From an uncultured Eubacterium sp. (lineage in GTDB: Bacteria > Bacillota > Clostridia > Lachnospirales > Lachnospiraceae), in assembly GCA_910584065.1 (NCBI GenBank), contig CAJTZN010000028.1:1-48823 (forward strand): 48,823 nt of DNA. The letters are read 5' to 3'. Positions 33,073 through 44,597 of the stretch are shown here, piece after piece. The translations under genes and the position numbers were made by a program. The notes under the pieces are model-generated. The model was not told where the DNA came from. It did not search any database and was given only the letters and a program-made list of their open reading frames with translations. Each line of letters opens with the position of its first letter. The stretch's first letter is position 1.

Positions 33073-34335
33073 CTACATTCTGGCGTGGATGCCAAGTTCA
33101 TTCATCTTTTCTGCCGGCTTCTCATAACCCCGCAGAATCAGTTCAGCGTTGTGGATACGGGTCGTCCCGTCCGCCATCGCCGCCGCCACCAAAAGCGCCG
33201 CTCCGCTCCTGAGATCCGTGGCGCACACCGTCTCGCCGTGCAGCCGCGAAACACCGCGGACACAGGCCCTCTGTTCCGCCACCTCAATGTCGGCCCCCAT
33301 CTTCCGCAGCTGGGAAGCCACGAGAAACCGATTTTCAAATACGCTTTCTTCTATGATACTCTCGCCGTATGCTTTTGATAGAAGCGCGAGGAACAGGGAC
33401 TGCGCATCGGTCGGGAACTCTGGATACGGGCCCGTTCGGATATACGGGACGGCCCGGATCCCGTTCTCCCCTGACACCTGGATGCGGCTCGACGACAGCT
33501 GGTCCTCATCTGGTATGTATTCCACCGCGCACCCCGCCTGTTCCAGGTATCCTTTTTCCCGCCGGAACGTGTCACCGAAAACGCGAAAGACTGCCTTTCC
33601 GCCAGTCGCCGCCGCCATCGCCGCGTACGTCAAAAACACGATGCGGTCCGATTTCAATCGGTATGTCGTGCCGTGCAGCCGTTTCACGCCGCAGATCAGT
33701 ATCGTAGAACTCCCCTCGCCGGACAAGCGGGCGCCCATGCTGCGCAAAAAACAGCATAATTCCACGATCTCCGGCTCTTTTGCCGCGTTTCGCAGCTCAG
33801 TCCGGCCGTCCCGGAGCACCGAAAACAATATGACGTTCTCCGTCGCGCCCACGCTCGGATAGGGAAGTTCTACAACGTTTTCTCCCTGCCGTTCCACCGA
33901 ACAGCAGATCTTCCCGTTTTCCTGTACGGCTTTCGCGCCGAGTGTTTCGAACGCCGCCACATGATAATCGACCGGCCTCGCCCCGATCGAACATCCTCCT
34001 GGCAGGCAGATCCCCGCCTCCCGGTTCCGTCCGAGCATGCTGCCGAGGAACAGCACCGACGCCCGAACCTCTCCCGCCGCTTTCCCGCTGATCTCACAGC
34101 CGTCCGCCGACGCGGCGTTGATGATCAGCTGACCGCCGTCCCACGTCACGTCCGCCCCGATCTCTTTCAGGATCGACGTCATGGCGTCGACGTCACGAAT
34201 GTTCGGACATCCTTGCAAAACAACGCTTTCTCTGCAAAGTACCGTTGCCGCTATCATCGGAAGAACAGCGTTTTTCGCTCCCTGTATGGCCAGTTCGCCG
34301 GCAGCCCTGCTGCCGCCTTCCACTTCAATAACCAC
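33073..34335 (-). CDS. murA: UDP-N-acetylglucosamine 1-carboxyvinyltransferase
   Basis: A 420-residue enzyme that adds enolpyruvate to UDP-GlcNAc, the first committed peptidoglycan step. The catalytic, fosfomycin-sensitive cysteine is C115 in LPGGCSIGARPVDYH. The N-terminal GAKNAVLPMIAA loop and two-domain EPT fold length are standard. It sits between ftsW and ftsQ; the murG that often occupies this place is absent. The sequence is more divergent than typical MurA in the region RIVFLTYAAMAAATGG, so a second, main MurA elsewhere is possible. Confidence 0.92.
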   Translation of the reverse strand: MVIEVEGGSRAAGELAIQGAKNAVLPMIAATVLCRESVVLQGCPNIRDVDAMTSILKEIGADVTWDGGQLIINAASADGCEISGKAAGEVRASVLFLGSMLGRNREAGICLPGGCSIGARPVDYHVAAFETLGAKAVQENGKICCSVERQGENVVELPYPSVGATENVILFSVLRDGRTELRNAAKEPEIVELCCFLRSMGARLSGEGSSTILICGVKRLHGTTYRLKSDRIVFLTYAAMAAATGGKAVFRVFGDTFRREKGYLEQAGCAVEYIPDEDQLSSSRIQVSGENGIRAVPYIRTGPYPEFPTDAQSLFLALLSKAYGESIIEESVFENRFLVASQLRKMGADIEVAEQRACVRGVSRLHGETVCATDLRSGAALLVAAAMADGTTRIHNAELILRGYEKPAEKMNELGIHARM

Positions 34336-34397
34336 TACAATCCCCCATTACATAATCATATAATACTACTAAATTATGCAATCCGGGAAAATTGGTA

Positions 34398-37006
<2,609 letters not shown>

Positions 37007-37058
37007 TTTTTTCCTCACTTCCGGGCAGGCAACGGCTCGGTTCCCGCCCAAACCTATT

Positions 37059-38024
37059 TCAGAACGCCATCAATCCCACAAGACACAGGATCGCCGTCAG
37101 GATGCTGAACGCGGCCACTACCTGAGTCTCCGAAAAACCACTGAGTTCGAAATGGTGGTGGATCGGCGCCATTTTAAAGATCCGTTTTCCGTGCGTCAGC
37201 TTAAAATACCCTACCTGCAGTATAACGGAAAGTACTTCCACCAGATAGACGAGTCCGACGATCACGATAAAGAGCGGCATGTGCAGCATGAGGGCGATCG
37301 ACGCCACAAACCCGCCCAGCGCGAGGGAACCGGTATCTCCCATGAACACGCGTGCGGGATAGGTGTTAAAGAGCAGAAATCCGAGAACGCCTCCCACGAC
37401 AGCCCCTGTGATCGGGGTCATATCCGCGTTCAGCGCCAGTGCCGCCATCGTAAAAAACGTGCCGACGATCGCAGTCACGCCGGACGCCAGGCCGTCGAGC
37501 CCGTCGGTAAAGTTCACGCCGTTTACCGTTCCCAGCACGACGATGAACACAAACACGACAAAAAGCCAGTCCGGCATAACAAAAGTCTGCCCGCCCGAAA
37601 ACGGGATCATGATCGACGCATCCAGTTTTGCCACATGAAAATAGTAGTATACAAAGATCGCGGTCACGATGAACTGCCCCAGCATTTTCTGCATCGGACG
37701 GAGTCCGAGGGAGCGCTTCATCACAACCTTGATGTAATCATCCAAAAATCCTATGATCCCGAAACCGAGCGTCATAAAAAGGACAGGGATGATGTCCGGA
37801 TATTTTCTCACATAGATCAAAGCGGTAAGAAGGATGGACACCAATATGATGAGTCCTCCCATCGTCGGCGTCCCCGCCTTTTTCAGATGCGATTCCGGCC
37901 CGTCATCCCGCACATACTGCCCAAACTTCAGCTTGCGCAGAAACGGTATGATGACCGGGCACAAAACGACGCTGATCCCAAACGATATGATCACTGGCAT
38001 TAACACACTTAACTCTAACTTCAC
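37059..38024 (-). CDS. mraY: Phospho-MurNAc-pentapeptide transferase MraY
   Basis: A 321-residue integral membrane enzyme making lipid I. Signatures are GTPTMGGLIIL, DDYIKVVMKRSLGL, TDGLDGLASGV and KRIFKMAPIHHHFE (the His motif). The GTG at 38024 is preferred because GAGG is six bases upstream; the GTG at 38033 overlaps that site. It is 52 bases before murD. murE and murF, common neighbours, are not in this cluster. Confidence 0.95.
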   Translation of the reverse strand: MKLELSVLMPVIISFGISVVLCPVIIPFLRKLKFGQYVRDDGPESHLKKAGTPTMGGLIILVSILLTALIYVRKYPDIIPVLFMTLGFGIIGFLDDYIKVVMKRSLGLRPMQKMLGQFIVTAIFVYYYFHVAKLDASIMIPFSGGQTFVMPDWLFVVFVFIVVLGTVNGVNFTDGLDGLASGVTAIVGTFFTMAALALNADMTPITGAVVGGVLGFLLFNTYPARVFMGDTGSLALGGFVASIALMLHMPLFIVIVGLVYLVEVLSVILQVGYFKLTHGKRIFKMAPIHHHFELSGFSETQVVAAFSILTAILCLVGLMAF

Positions 38025-38103
38025 ACTTAGCACCTCATCTTATCTTATTTTTATCCAAAACCCATTCTTACTCATTGTACTCCATTACAGCTTTTACCGC
38101 AAG

Positions 38104-39822
38104 TTAATCTTCCAAAAGATAGGGAAGAATGTTCGTATAGATGGAAGAAATCGCCGGCGCCGCGATCGTACCGCCGTAGTAAAGTCCCTGTGGCTCGTCG
38201 ATGCGGACCATCGCGATCACTTCCGGATGATCCACGGGCGCAAACCCGATACAGGACGCAATATACTTGCCATTACCGCGCGGAAGCTTCTGGCTCGTTC
38301 CGGTCTTCGCGCCGACGACATATCCGTCAACGGCCGCCTTTTTTCCGCCCCCGTCCGTCACGACTTTTCCGAGCGCCTCGCAGATCTGCTTCGACTTCTC
38401 CTCGCTCAGGATCGAAGAACCGCCTTCATAAGAAAACTTTTTCATCGCCGTCCCGTCGCTGCTCTCAGCCGAGACGCCAAAGTGCGGCGTAATGCTTTTG
38501 CCGCCGTTGATGATCGACGACACTGTCGTGAGCATACGGACCGGCGAGAGCTGGAATGACTGGCCGAACGACATGGTGGCAAGTTCCACCGCCCCCACAT
38601 TTTCCTTTTTGTGCATGATCGTCCCCGCCTCGCCCGGCACGTCGATCCCGGTCTTCGACATCACGCCGAACCGTTTCATTTCCTCAAACATGCCGTCCAC
38701 GCCGACCCTGGCCCCGACTTCCATAAACACGGGGTTGCACGAATTGCCGATCGCCTGCAGGAATGTCTGGGCGCCGTGCCCGGTCGTTTTATGGCAGCGG
38801 ATCCTCCGGTCTTCCACTATTTTATAGCCGGGACAGGAAAATGTGTCATTCATCGTCACCACGCCTTTGTCGAGCGCCGCCGCCGTCGTTATGACTTTAA
38901 ACGTCGATCCCGGCTCGTACGTATCGCTCACCGCCAGGTTCCGCCACTGGTTATTCAGGCGTTCCATCTTTTCTTTTTCCGAGAGCCCGTCGGAACCGCC
39001 GTTTAACTCATAGGGATTGTTCAGGTCAAATTCAGGCGCGTTCACCATCGCGTATATTTCACCGTTCTGCGGATTCATGATCAGGATCTCCACCGTTTTC
39101 GCCTGTTTCTGCTCAAGCAGCGTATAGGCGACCTGATTCGCGTATTTCATTACATTCAGGTCCAGACTCGTCGTCAGCGTCCATCCGGCCACCGGCTCGA
39201 CGCGGTCCTCCGCCCCGTTTTTGATCTCCGTCCCGCCCGCCGTCGTCATCGTCAGGATCGAGCCGTCGATGCCTTTCAGATATTTTTCATAAGACACCTC
39301 GAGTCCAATGATCCCCTGGTTGTCGCCGCCGGTAAAACCGAGCACTTTCGACGCCAGGGATCCGTATTCGTAGTATCGTTTATAGTCTTCGTCCACGGTC
39401 ACCCCGGCCAGCCGGTAGCTGCGGATCCGATCGGAGATTTCCTTTTCGACATTGGATTTTATTTTTTCACGGGAAGACACCTTTTCCACCTTTTTCCGGA
39501 TGACGTCGGCCTCAATGCCCAGTTCCGATGAAAGGATGCTCACCACCTTTTCCGGATCCTCGATCTGGCTGTGAATGACTGAAATGGTGGAGACCGAGAC
39601 GTTACCGGCCAGCAGATTTCCGTTGCGGTCGAGGATCTTCCCCCGCTCCGCTTTGATCGCGCGCTCCCTCTCATGCAGTTCCTTGGCCATCACCCCGTAA
39701 TAATCCGCCCGGTATATCATGAGATAGCCGAGCCGGCCCATCGCCACAGTCAGTATGAGGGAAAAGACAAAAAACACCAAAAACAGGTTCTGCCGCTGGT
39801 ACGTTTTGTGTCCGACTAGCAT
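38104..39822 (-). CDS. Class B penicillin-binding protein (SpoVD-like, no PASTA domain)
   Basis: A 572-residue transpeptidase with one N-terminal helix (FLVFFVFSLILTVAMGRL), a dimerisation domain and a transpeptidase domain. The active serine is S306 in PGSTFKVIT. The second motif is GNSCNPVF and the third is AKTGTSQ. True SpoVD carries a C-terminal PASTA domain; this one stops just after the catalytic domain. It is the second of two adjacent class B PBPs, the order seen for pbpB-spoVD. It could be the sporulation or the vegetative enzyme. Confidence 0.88.
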   Translation of the reverse strand: MLVGHKTYQRQNLFLVFFVFSLILTVAMGRLGYLMIYRADYYGVMAKELHERERAIKAERGKILDRNGNLLAGNVSVSTISVIHSQIEDPEKVVSILSSELGIEADVIRKKVEKVSSREKIKSNVEKEISDRIRSYRLAGVTVDEDYKRYYEYGSLASKVLGFTGGDNQGIIGLEVSYEKYLKGIDGSILTMTTAGGTEIKNGAEDRVEPVAGWTLTTSLDLNVMKYANQVAYTLLEQKQAKTVEILIMNPQNGEIYAMVNAPEFDLNNPYELNGGSDGLSEKEKMERLNNQWRNLAVSDTYEPGSTFKVITTAAALDKGVVTMNDTFSCPGYKIVEDRRIRCHKTTGHGAQTFLQAIGNSCNPVFMEVGARVGVDGMFEEMKRFGVMSKTGIDVPGEAGTIMHKKENVGAVELATMSFGQSFQLSPVRMLTTVSSIINGGKSITPHFGVSAESSDGTAMKKFSYEGGSSILSEEKSKQICEALGKVVTDGGGKKAAVDGYVVGAKTGTSQKLPRGNGKYIASCIGFAPVDHPEVIAMVRIDEPQGLYYGGTIAAPAISSIYTNILPYLLED

Positions 39823-39859
39823 AATGTCACCTCAGAAACTCATATCACTACTAATTGTA

Positions 39860-41680
39860 TTAGTTTGTTTCCGGGTATATACCGAGAAATGGCAATATCT
39901 TCTTCATGATTTTTGAGGCAAATTCCGTCGCGTACGTACTGTGTGCCTGTTCTTCCACATTTGGCTCATCAATGATGACATAGATCACCGCCTGCGGATC
40001 CTCAGCCGGAACACATCCGATAAATGACAGAAGGTAATTTTTTTCTTCGACCGGCCGTTTTTGTGCCGTCCCCGTTTTTCCGCCAATGCTGTATCCTTTG
40101 ACCTTTGCCGGGCCTGCCGTCCCCTCCTCTACGGTAGCCAGCAGATATTTCCGCAGCAGACGGCTCGTATTTTCCGATACGGTCTTTTTGACGACTACCG
40201 GCGTAACATTTTCGATTACGGCCCCGTTCTCATTTTGTATCTCCTTCACGAGATGGGGCTGGTAATAGTCCCCGCCATTGACGAGGGAAGAAAATCCGGC
40301 CGCCATCTGCACCATCGTGACCGACTGTGTCTGCCCGAAACTGCTTGTCGCGAGTTCGACCGGGTTCAAATCTTCTTTTTCATGGATCTGCCCCGCCGCC
40401 TCACCCGGCAGGTCGATGCCCGTTTTCTGGCCGAACCCGAAAATGCGGTTGTATTTACTGAACTGATCGCGCCCCAGTTTGGAACTGATCTGCATCATCA
40501 CGCAGTTGCACGATTCCATAACCCCTTTCTGCAGGGAGATGTTCCCGTGCCCGGAACGGAGCGAACAGTGGATCTCCGTCCCCGCTATGTTCATCACGCC
40601 CGGGCACTGAAAATAGTCCGAATCTTTCGCCTGCCCCTCATCGAGTGCCGCGGCCACCGTAAACGGTTTAAACGTCGAACCCGGCTCATAGGCGAACGCG
40701 ATGCAGAAATTTGACCACATCGCCATCAGATTCTGCGTCGACACCGTCTCGTCCATCGCGTCGATCTCCTGCTGCGTATACATGGAAGACAAATCCCTCG
40801 GGTTGTTCAGATCATACGAATTTTGGGAGGCCATCGCTAAAATCTCCCCGTTGTTCGGATTCATGACCATGACCGCGATATTTTTCGCGCCCACATCCTG
40901 ATCGTATTTTTTTATCATTTTCTCCACAACCCTCTGCACATTGGCATCAATCGTCAAAACGACGCTGTTTCCGTTCGACGCCTTTTTCACCGTGCGCTGG
41001 AAATTCATATTGGCGTCAAAGTAGCCGTATTCCCTGCCGGTCCTTCCGTTCAGCTGGTCGTTATAAGTTCCCTCAATCCCGTACGTTCCCTCGTTCTCGG
41101 CTGCCGTGAACCCCACGATGTTCGAGGCGATCGTATTCAGCGGATAAATCCTCTTAAACGTTTCTTCAAACCACACGCCCTGTACGTTTTTATTCTCTTT
41201 CATCCGTTCCTCAAATCCGGAAACCTGCTCTTTCGTCAGTTCCCCGTATCCCTCGACATACTGGTACATCGAGTTCGGATTATCATTGATCAGTTTGTCG
41301 AGTGCAGACGCATCTGCCTGAAAATACTGTACGAGCTGCGCCACCGTTTCTTTTTTCACCTCGTCATCGGCCAGCATCGTCTTTGGCTCCAGCACGAGCC
41401 GGAACCGCCTCACACTCTGCGCCAGTATCGTATCATTTCGGTCTTTGATGGCCCCGCGACGGTATTTCAGCACTTTATTCGTATATGACTGCTGGGCAAA
41501 TACCTGTTTTTTATACGCATCCCCGTGATCCCGGTTCAACATATAGATCCTCACGGACAGCGCCACAAACAAAATAAAGACAAACGCCAAAAAGAGAAAG
41601 AGGGTTTTTGTCATCCCTCTTGTAAATCGTTTTCTTCTTCTCCTTTTTCCCCGTACCCGGACCCTCCTGCGGACTTCCAT
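39860..41680 (-). CDS. Class B penicillin-binding protein (FtsI/PBP2B-like)
   Basis: A 606-residue septal transpeptidase. The cytoplasmic N terminus is very basic (MEVRRRVRVRGKRRRRKRF), followed by a helix (TLFLFLAFVFILFVALSV). The active serine is S335 in PGSTFKPFT. The other motifs are ESCNCVM and GGKTGTAQK. GAGG stands before the ATG. It follows ftsL by 21 bases, as expected for FtsI. It shares clear similarity with the next PBP, so the pair arose by duplication. Confidence 0.9.
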   Translation of the reverse strand: MEVRRRVRVRGKRRRRKRFTRGMTKTLFLFLAFVFILFVALSVRIYMLNRDHGDAYKKQVFAQQSYTNKVLKYRRGAIKDRNDTILAQSVRRFRLVLEPKTMLADDEVKKETVAQLVQYFQADASALDKLINDNPNSMYQYVEGYGELTKEQVSGFEERMKENKNVQGVWFEETFKRIYPLNTIASNIVGFTAAENEGTYGIEGTYNDQLNGRTGREYGYFDANMNFQRTVKKASNGNSVVLTIDANVQRVVEKMIKKYDQDVGAKNIAVMVMNPNNGEILAMASQNSYDLNNPRDLSSMYTQQEIDAMDETVSTQNLMAMWSNFCIAFAYEPGSTFKPFTVAAALDEGQAKDSDYFQCPGVMNIAGTEIHCSLRSGHGNISLQKGVMESCNCVMMQISSKLGRDQFSKYNRIFGFGQKTGIDLPGEAAGQIHEKEDLNPVELATSSFGQTQSVTMVQMAAGFSSLVNGGDYYQPHLVKEIQNENGAVIENVTPVVVKKTVSENTSRLLRKYLLATVEEGTAGPAKVKGYSIGGKTGTAQKRPVEEKNYLLSFIGCVPAEDPQAVIYVIIDEPNVEEQAHSTYATEFASKIMKKILPFLGIYPETN

Positions 41681-41701
41681 AGCAAATTCCCCTCGCTTTT
41701 T

Positions 41702-42145
41702 CTATTGATTATGAAGCCGTACCTGCGTACTCTTCTTGCTCTCATAGGTAAAGATCTGATCGCTCTTCGCGCTCCTCATCCCCAGTTCTTTCGTCGCTTT
41801 TTTATAAATTTCGTTCAGATCCACATTTTCCTCCAGCGCCTGCCACTCGTTCGAGTTTTCCGTCTCCATCTCCAGTACCTCGCTCTCGAGCGACGCTACC
41901 CGCTTGCTCAGATAGGTGCTTGAAAACTGCAGCCTGATATAACTATAACACACGGTAAGCGCTATGGCAAATGTGACGGCAATAAGCAGTACGGAAAGTT
42001 TGTCCACTCTCCTTTTTACATGCGGTTTCGGTCTTCTGCGTGGGGTACCTGACGGCTCCCGTTCGATCCGTCTCGCCGGTTCCGCCTGCAGTTTCCGTGC
42101 CGCATTGCCGTAAATGTATGTCGTTGTCCTTGTCTCTTTTACCAT
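41702..42145 (-). CDS. ftsL: FtsL-like divisome protein
   Basis: A 147-residue bitopic protein. The start at 42145 has GGAG six bases upstream. A basic, proline-rich cytoplasmic part of about 45 residues leads to one helix (LSVLLIAVTFAIALTVCYSYI) and a coiled coil (LSKRVASLESEVLEMETEN). Sequence identity among FtsL proteins is low, so the call rests on topology and its place between rsmH and the PBPs. Confidence 0.8.
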   Translation of the reverse strand: MVKETRTTTYIYGNAARKLQAEPARRIEREPSGTPRRRPKPHVKRRVDKLSVLLIAVTFAIALTVCYSYIRLQFSSTYLSKRVASLESEVLEMETENSNEWQALEENVDLNEIYKKATKELGMRSAKSDQIFTYESKKSTQVRLHNQ

Positions 42146-42173
42146 AGGATTCTCCATTCTGCGCTAATTCCCT

Positions 42174-43127
42174 TTAGTTTTTGTCGGTAGGACTTATTTT
42201 TTCAAAAATACGGAGTTTCGCACTTTTTGATCGTTTATTTTCCCTCTGCTCATCTTCCCCCGGAAGGATCGGTTTTCTCGTTACCACTCTGCCCTCTGGC
42301 TTTTTCCCGCACACGCATACCGGAAAGTCCGGCGGACACGTACACGGATGTTCTTTTTTGCGGAAGAAATTCTTCACGATCCGGTCTTCGAGCGAATGAA
42401 ACGTTATGATACAGAGGCGTCCGCCGTCATTCAATAATGACACCATGTCTTCCAGCGAATCTTCTAGTACCGAAAGTTCCTGGTTCAGCTCAATCCGGAT
42501 CGCCTGAAAAGTTCTTTTCGCGGGGTGCCCTTTTCCGTTTTTCGCCTTCGCCGGCATGGAATCCCGGATGATCCCTACCAGTTCTCCCGTCGTCCGTATT
42601 TCGTTTTCCTGTCGTTTCTGCACGATACGGCGGGCGATGTTCCTCGCGTAGCGCTCTTCACCGTACCATTTGATCATCTCATAAAGACGTTCTTCTTCGT
42701 AATGATTGACAATATCTTTTGCCGTCGTGATCCGTTCCTGATCCATCCTCATATCGAGCGGCGCATCAGTTTTATAGGAAAAGCCTCTCTCCGGCGTATC
42801 CAGCTGATAGGAAGACACTCCCAAATCGAGCAGGATCCCGTCCACTTTGTCAATTCCCATGTCCCCTAAGATCTGCTTCATATGTACATAGTTGCTTTTG
42901 ACAATGGTAACTTTTTCCCCGAATTCTTTCAGCCGTTCCTCTGAAACCTTTACCGCGGCGGCGTCCTGATCGATACCGACAAACCGTCCGTTTCCGGAAA
43001 GCCTGCGGCATACGTGGTATCCGTGTCCCGCACCGCCCAGCGTACCATCCACATAGATGCCGTCGGGCCGGATGCTGAGTCCTTCCATGCACTCATTCAA
43101 AAGTACCGATACATGATTAAATTCCAT
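42174..43127 (-). CDS. rsmH: 16S rRNA (cytosine(1402)-N(4))-methyltransferase
   Basis: A 317-residue AdoMet enzyme modifying C1402 of 16S rRNA. Family blocks are NHVSVLLNECMEGL, VDGTLGGAGHGYHVCRRL, GILLDLGVSSYQLD, ERGFSYKTDAPLDMRMD and FHSLEDRIVKNFF. The start at 43127 has GAGAGG upstream; an ATG four codons earlier has no site. It is 27 bases behind mraZ, the usual second gene of the cluster. Confidence 0.96.
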   Translation of the reverse strand: MEFNHVSVLLNECMEGLSIRPDGIYVDGTLGGAGHGYHVCRRLSGNGRFVGIDQDAAAVKVSEERLKEFGEKVTIVKSNYVHMKQILGDMGIDKVDGILLDLGVSSYQLDTPERGFSYKTDAPLDMRMDQERITTAKDIVNHYEEERLYEMIKWYGEERYARNIARRIVQKRQENEIRTTGELVGIIRDSMPAKAKNGKGHPAKRTFQAIRIELNQELSVLEDSLEDMVSLLNDGGRLCIITFHSLEDRIVKNFFRKKEHPCTCPPDFPVCVCGKKPEGRVVTRKPILPGEDEQRENKRSKSAKLRIFEKISPTDKN

Positions 43128-43154
43128 TTTCCCTCTCATTCTGCCGCTGCTTTT

Positions 43155-43583
43155 TTAATACGACAGGCCAAATTCTGACATGTGCTCCGCGATATCGTCT
43201 ACGTTATCAAAATCATCGTTTTCATCCCATCGTTTCCTGCTCCAGATCTCAATCTTGCTCATCACGCCTACAAAAACGATATCTTTTTCCAGTTCCGCCT
43301 TTTCCCGCAGGTTTGACGGGATCAGTACCCGTCCCTGCTTGTCCACATCACAGGGTGCAGCGCCTGCCATGAAGTATCTCTGTAACTTGCGGGCTTCCTT
43401 GCTTCCCGGAAGCTCTTTTAACTGTCTGACGAAATCTTCCCATTCCTCGTTCGGGTACACAAACAAGCATCCGTCCAGGCCGAGTGTCACAACAAAAGAA
43501 TCTCCCAGCGTTTCCCGAAACTTCGCTGGGACGATCACTCTGCCCTTCGTATCGATGCTGTGATCATAGGTACCCATGAACAT
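43155..43583 (-). CDS. mraZ: Transcriptional regulator MraZ
   Basis: A 142-residue DNA-binding protein of two AbrB-like halves, each with a D-x-K/Q-GR signature (SIDTKGRVIVPAKFRE and DVDKQGRVLIPSNLRE). It heads the division cluster and represses or tunes it by binding repeats in its own promoter. Five such repeats lie just upstream of the gene. The start MFMGTYDHS is typical. Confidence 0.96.
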   Translation of the reverse strand: MFMGTYDHSIDTKGRVIVPAKFRETLGDSFVVTLGLDGCLFVYPNEEWEDFVRQLKELPGSKEARKLQRYFMAGAAPCDVDKQGRVLIPSNLREKAELEKDIVFVGVMSKIEIWSRKRWDENDDFDNVDDIAEHMSEFGLSY

Positions 43584-43599
43584 AAGATTTCACCAACTT

Positions 43600-43658
43600 C
43601 CACTTCGTTCCACTTTACTCCACTTTGCTCCACTTTTAATTAGATTCTACTCCACTTT
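43600..43658 (-). promoter_or_regulatory. MraZ operator: AAGTGG boxes 10 bp apart
   Basis: On the minus strand AAGTGG occurs at 43605-43600, 43615-43610, 43625-43620 and 43635-43630, exactly 10 bp apart, and again at 43657-43652. This matches the direct repeats described for MraZ (TGGG or AAAGTG boxes with a 10-bp period). The outlying box lies within the promoter spacer. Confidence 0.85.
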
Positions 43659-43672
43659 GGGGATAAAAGCAA
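43644..43672 (-). promoter_or_regulatory. Predicted promoter of the mraZ division cluster
   Basis: On the minus strand TTGCTT (43672-43667) and TAGAAT (43649-43644) are 17 bases apart. The MraZ boxes overlap the spacer and lie immediately downstream, so MraZ binding would block initiation. Confidence 0.65.
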
Positions 43673-43756
43673 GCTTTTTTTGCCACAGTTTTGACCCAAA
43701 CTAACGTTTTTCCGGGGACAAACCATCTGTTCTGGCACCACATCTAGTTCAGGCGC

Positions 43757-43793
43757 AAAAAAAACACCTCATCCAGTACTAGATGTGGTGTTT
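43757..43793 (-). terminator. Terminator after tcdA
   Basis: On the minus strand AACACCACATC and GATGAGGTGTT pair as an 11-bp stem with one mismatch, followed by eight T. It starts 37 bases after the tcdA stop and separates it from the division cluster. Confidence 0.88.
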
Positions 43794-43829
43794 ACATTTT
43801 CTTTATACTTTTCTTATCAATTATTCCCC

Positions 43830-44597
43830 TCATTGGATCTCCGCGCACAGATCCCGGATGACTTCTCCCGCCATGATCAGCCCGGCTACCGGCGGAACAA
43901 AAGCCACGCTCCCCGGAATACGACCACCATCTTGTTCGCGGCCATGGCCGCTGCCGCTCTCCATGTCCCCGACACCATCCGGCTCCGTCTGCCCATGGCT
44001 TGCAGGGGTTTTGACCGGCATTTCTTTGGAATACACGACCTTGAGATGTTCCACGCCGCGCTTTTTTAATTCCCGCCGCATGACCCGCGCGAGCGGGCAC
44101 ACGGATGTTTGGGTAATATCCGCCACCTCAAACGCCGTGGGATCCAGCTTGTTCCCTGCTCCCATGCAGCTTATGACCGGAACGCCTGCCCTCTGCGCCC
44201 GCGCGGCAAGTTCGAGTTTGGCCGTCACCGTATCCACCGCATCGACTACATAATCATAGGAAGAAAAATCGAATTCCTCTGCATTGTCCGGCAGAAAAAA
44301 GCAATCGTGCACCTGCACGGCCGCCTCCGGGTTGATATCGAGTACCCGCTGTTTCAGCACCTCTGTTTTTTGTTTTCCCACGGTGGAATGCAGGGCGATG
44401 ATCTGGCGGTTGATATTGGAACGGCTGACCGTGTCGTGATCCACAAGGTGCAGCGTCCCCACCCCGCTCCGCGCCAGCGCCTCGACCGCAAATCCCCCCA
44501 CGCCGCCGACACCAAACACCGCCACGGTTTTCCGGGCAAGTAGTTCGACTGCCCGTTCGCCTAAAAGCAAGGCGCTTCTTGAAAATTCTTCTCTCAT
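43830..44597 (-). CDS. tcdA: tRNA threonylcarbamoyladenosine dehydratase
   Basis: A 255-residue E1-like enzyme that cyclises t6A37 of tRNAs using ATP. The nucleotide loop is AVFGVGGVGGFAVEALARSG, followed by LVDHDTVSRSNINRQIIAL and DAVDTVTAKLELA; the SCMGAGNKLDP segment is typical of TcdA. A Gly/Glu-rich loop (GVGDMESGSGHGREQDGG) interrupts the C-terminal part before FVPPVAGLIMAGEVI. The start overlaps the lgt stop by four bases (ATGA). Confidence 0.9.
   Translation of the reverse strand: MREEFSRSALLLGERAVELLARKTVAVFGVGGVGGFAVEALARSGVGTLHLVDHDTVSRSNINRQIIALHSTVGKQKTEVLKQRVLDINPEAAVQVHDCFFLPDNAEEFDFSSYDYVVDAVDTVTAKLELAARAQRAGVPVISCMGAGNKLDPTAFEVADITQTSVCPLARVMRRELKKRGVEHLKVVYSKEMPVKTPASHGQTEPDGVGDMESGSGHGREQDGGRIPGSVAFVPPVAGLIMAGEVIRDLCAEIQ

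Noticed and set aside
43600..43658. Regular 10-bp repeats as a CRISPR array
   Set aside because: Units and spacing are far too short, and there are no spacers or cas genes; they fit MraZ boxes.
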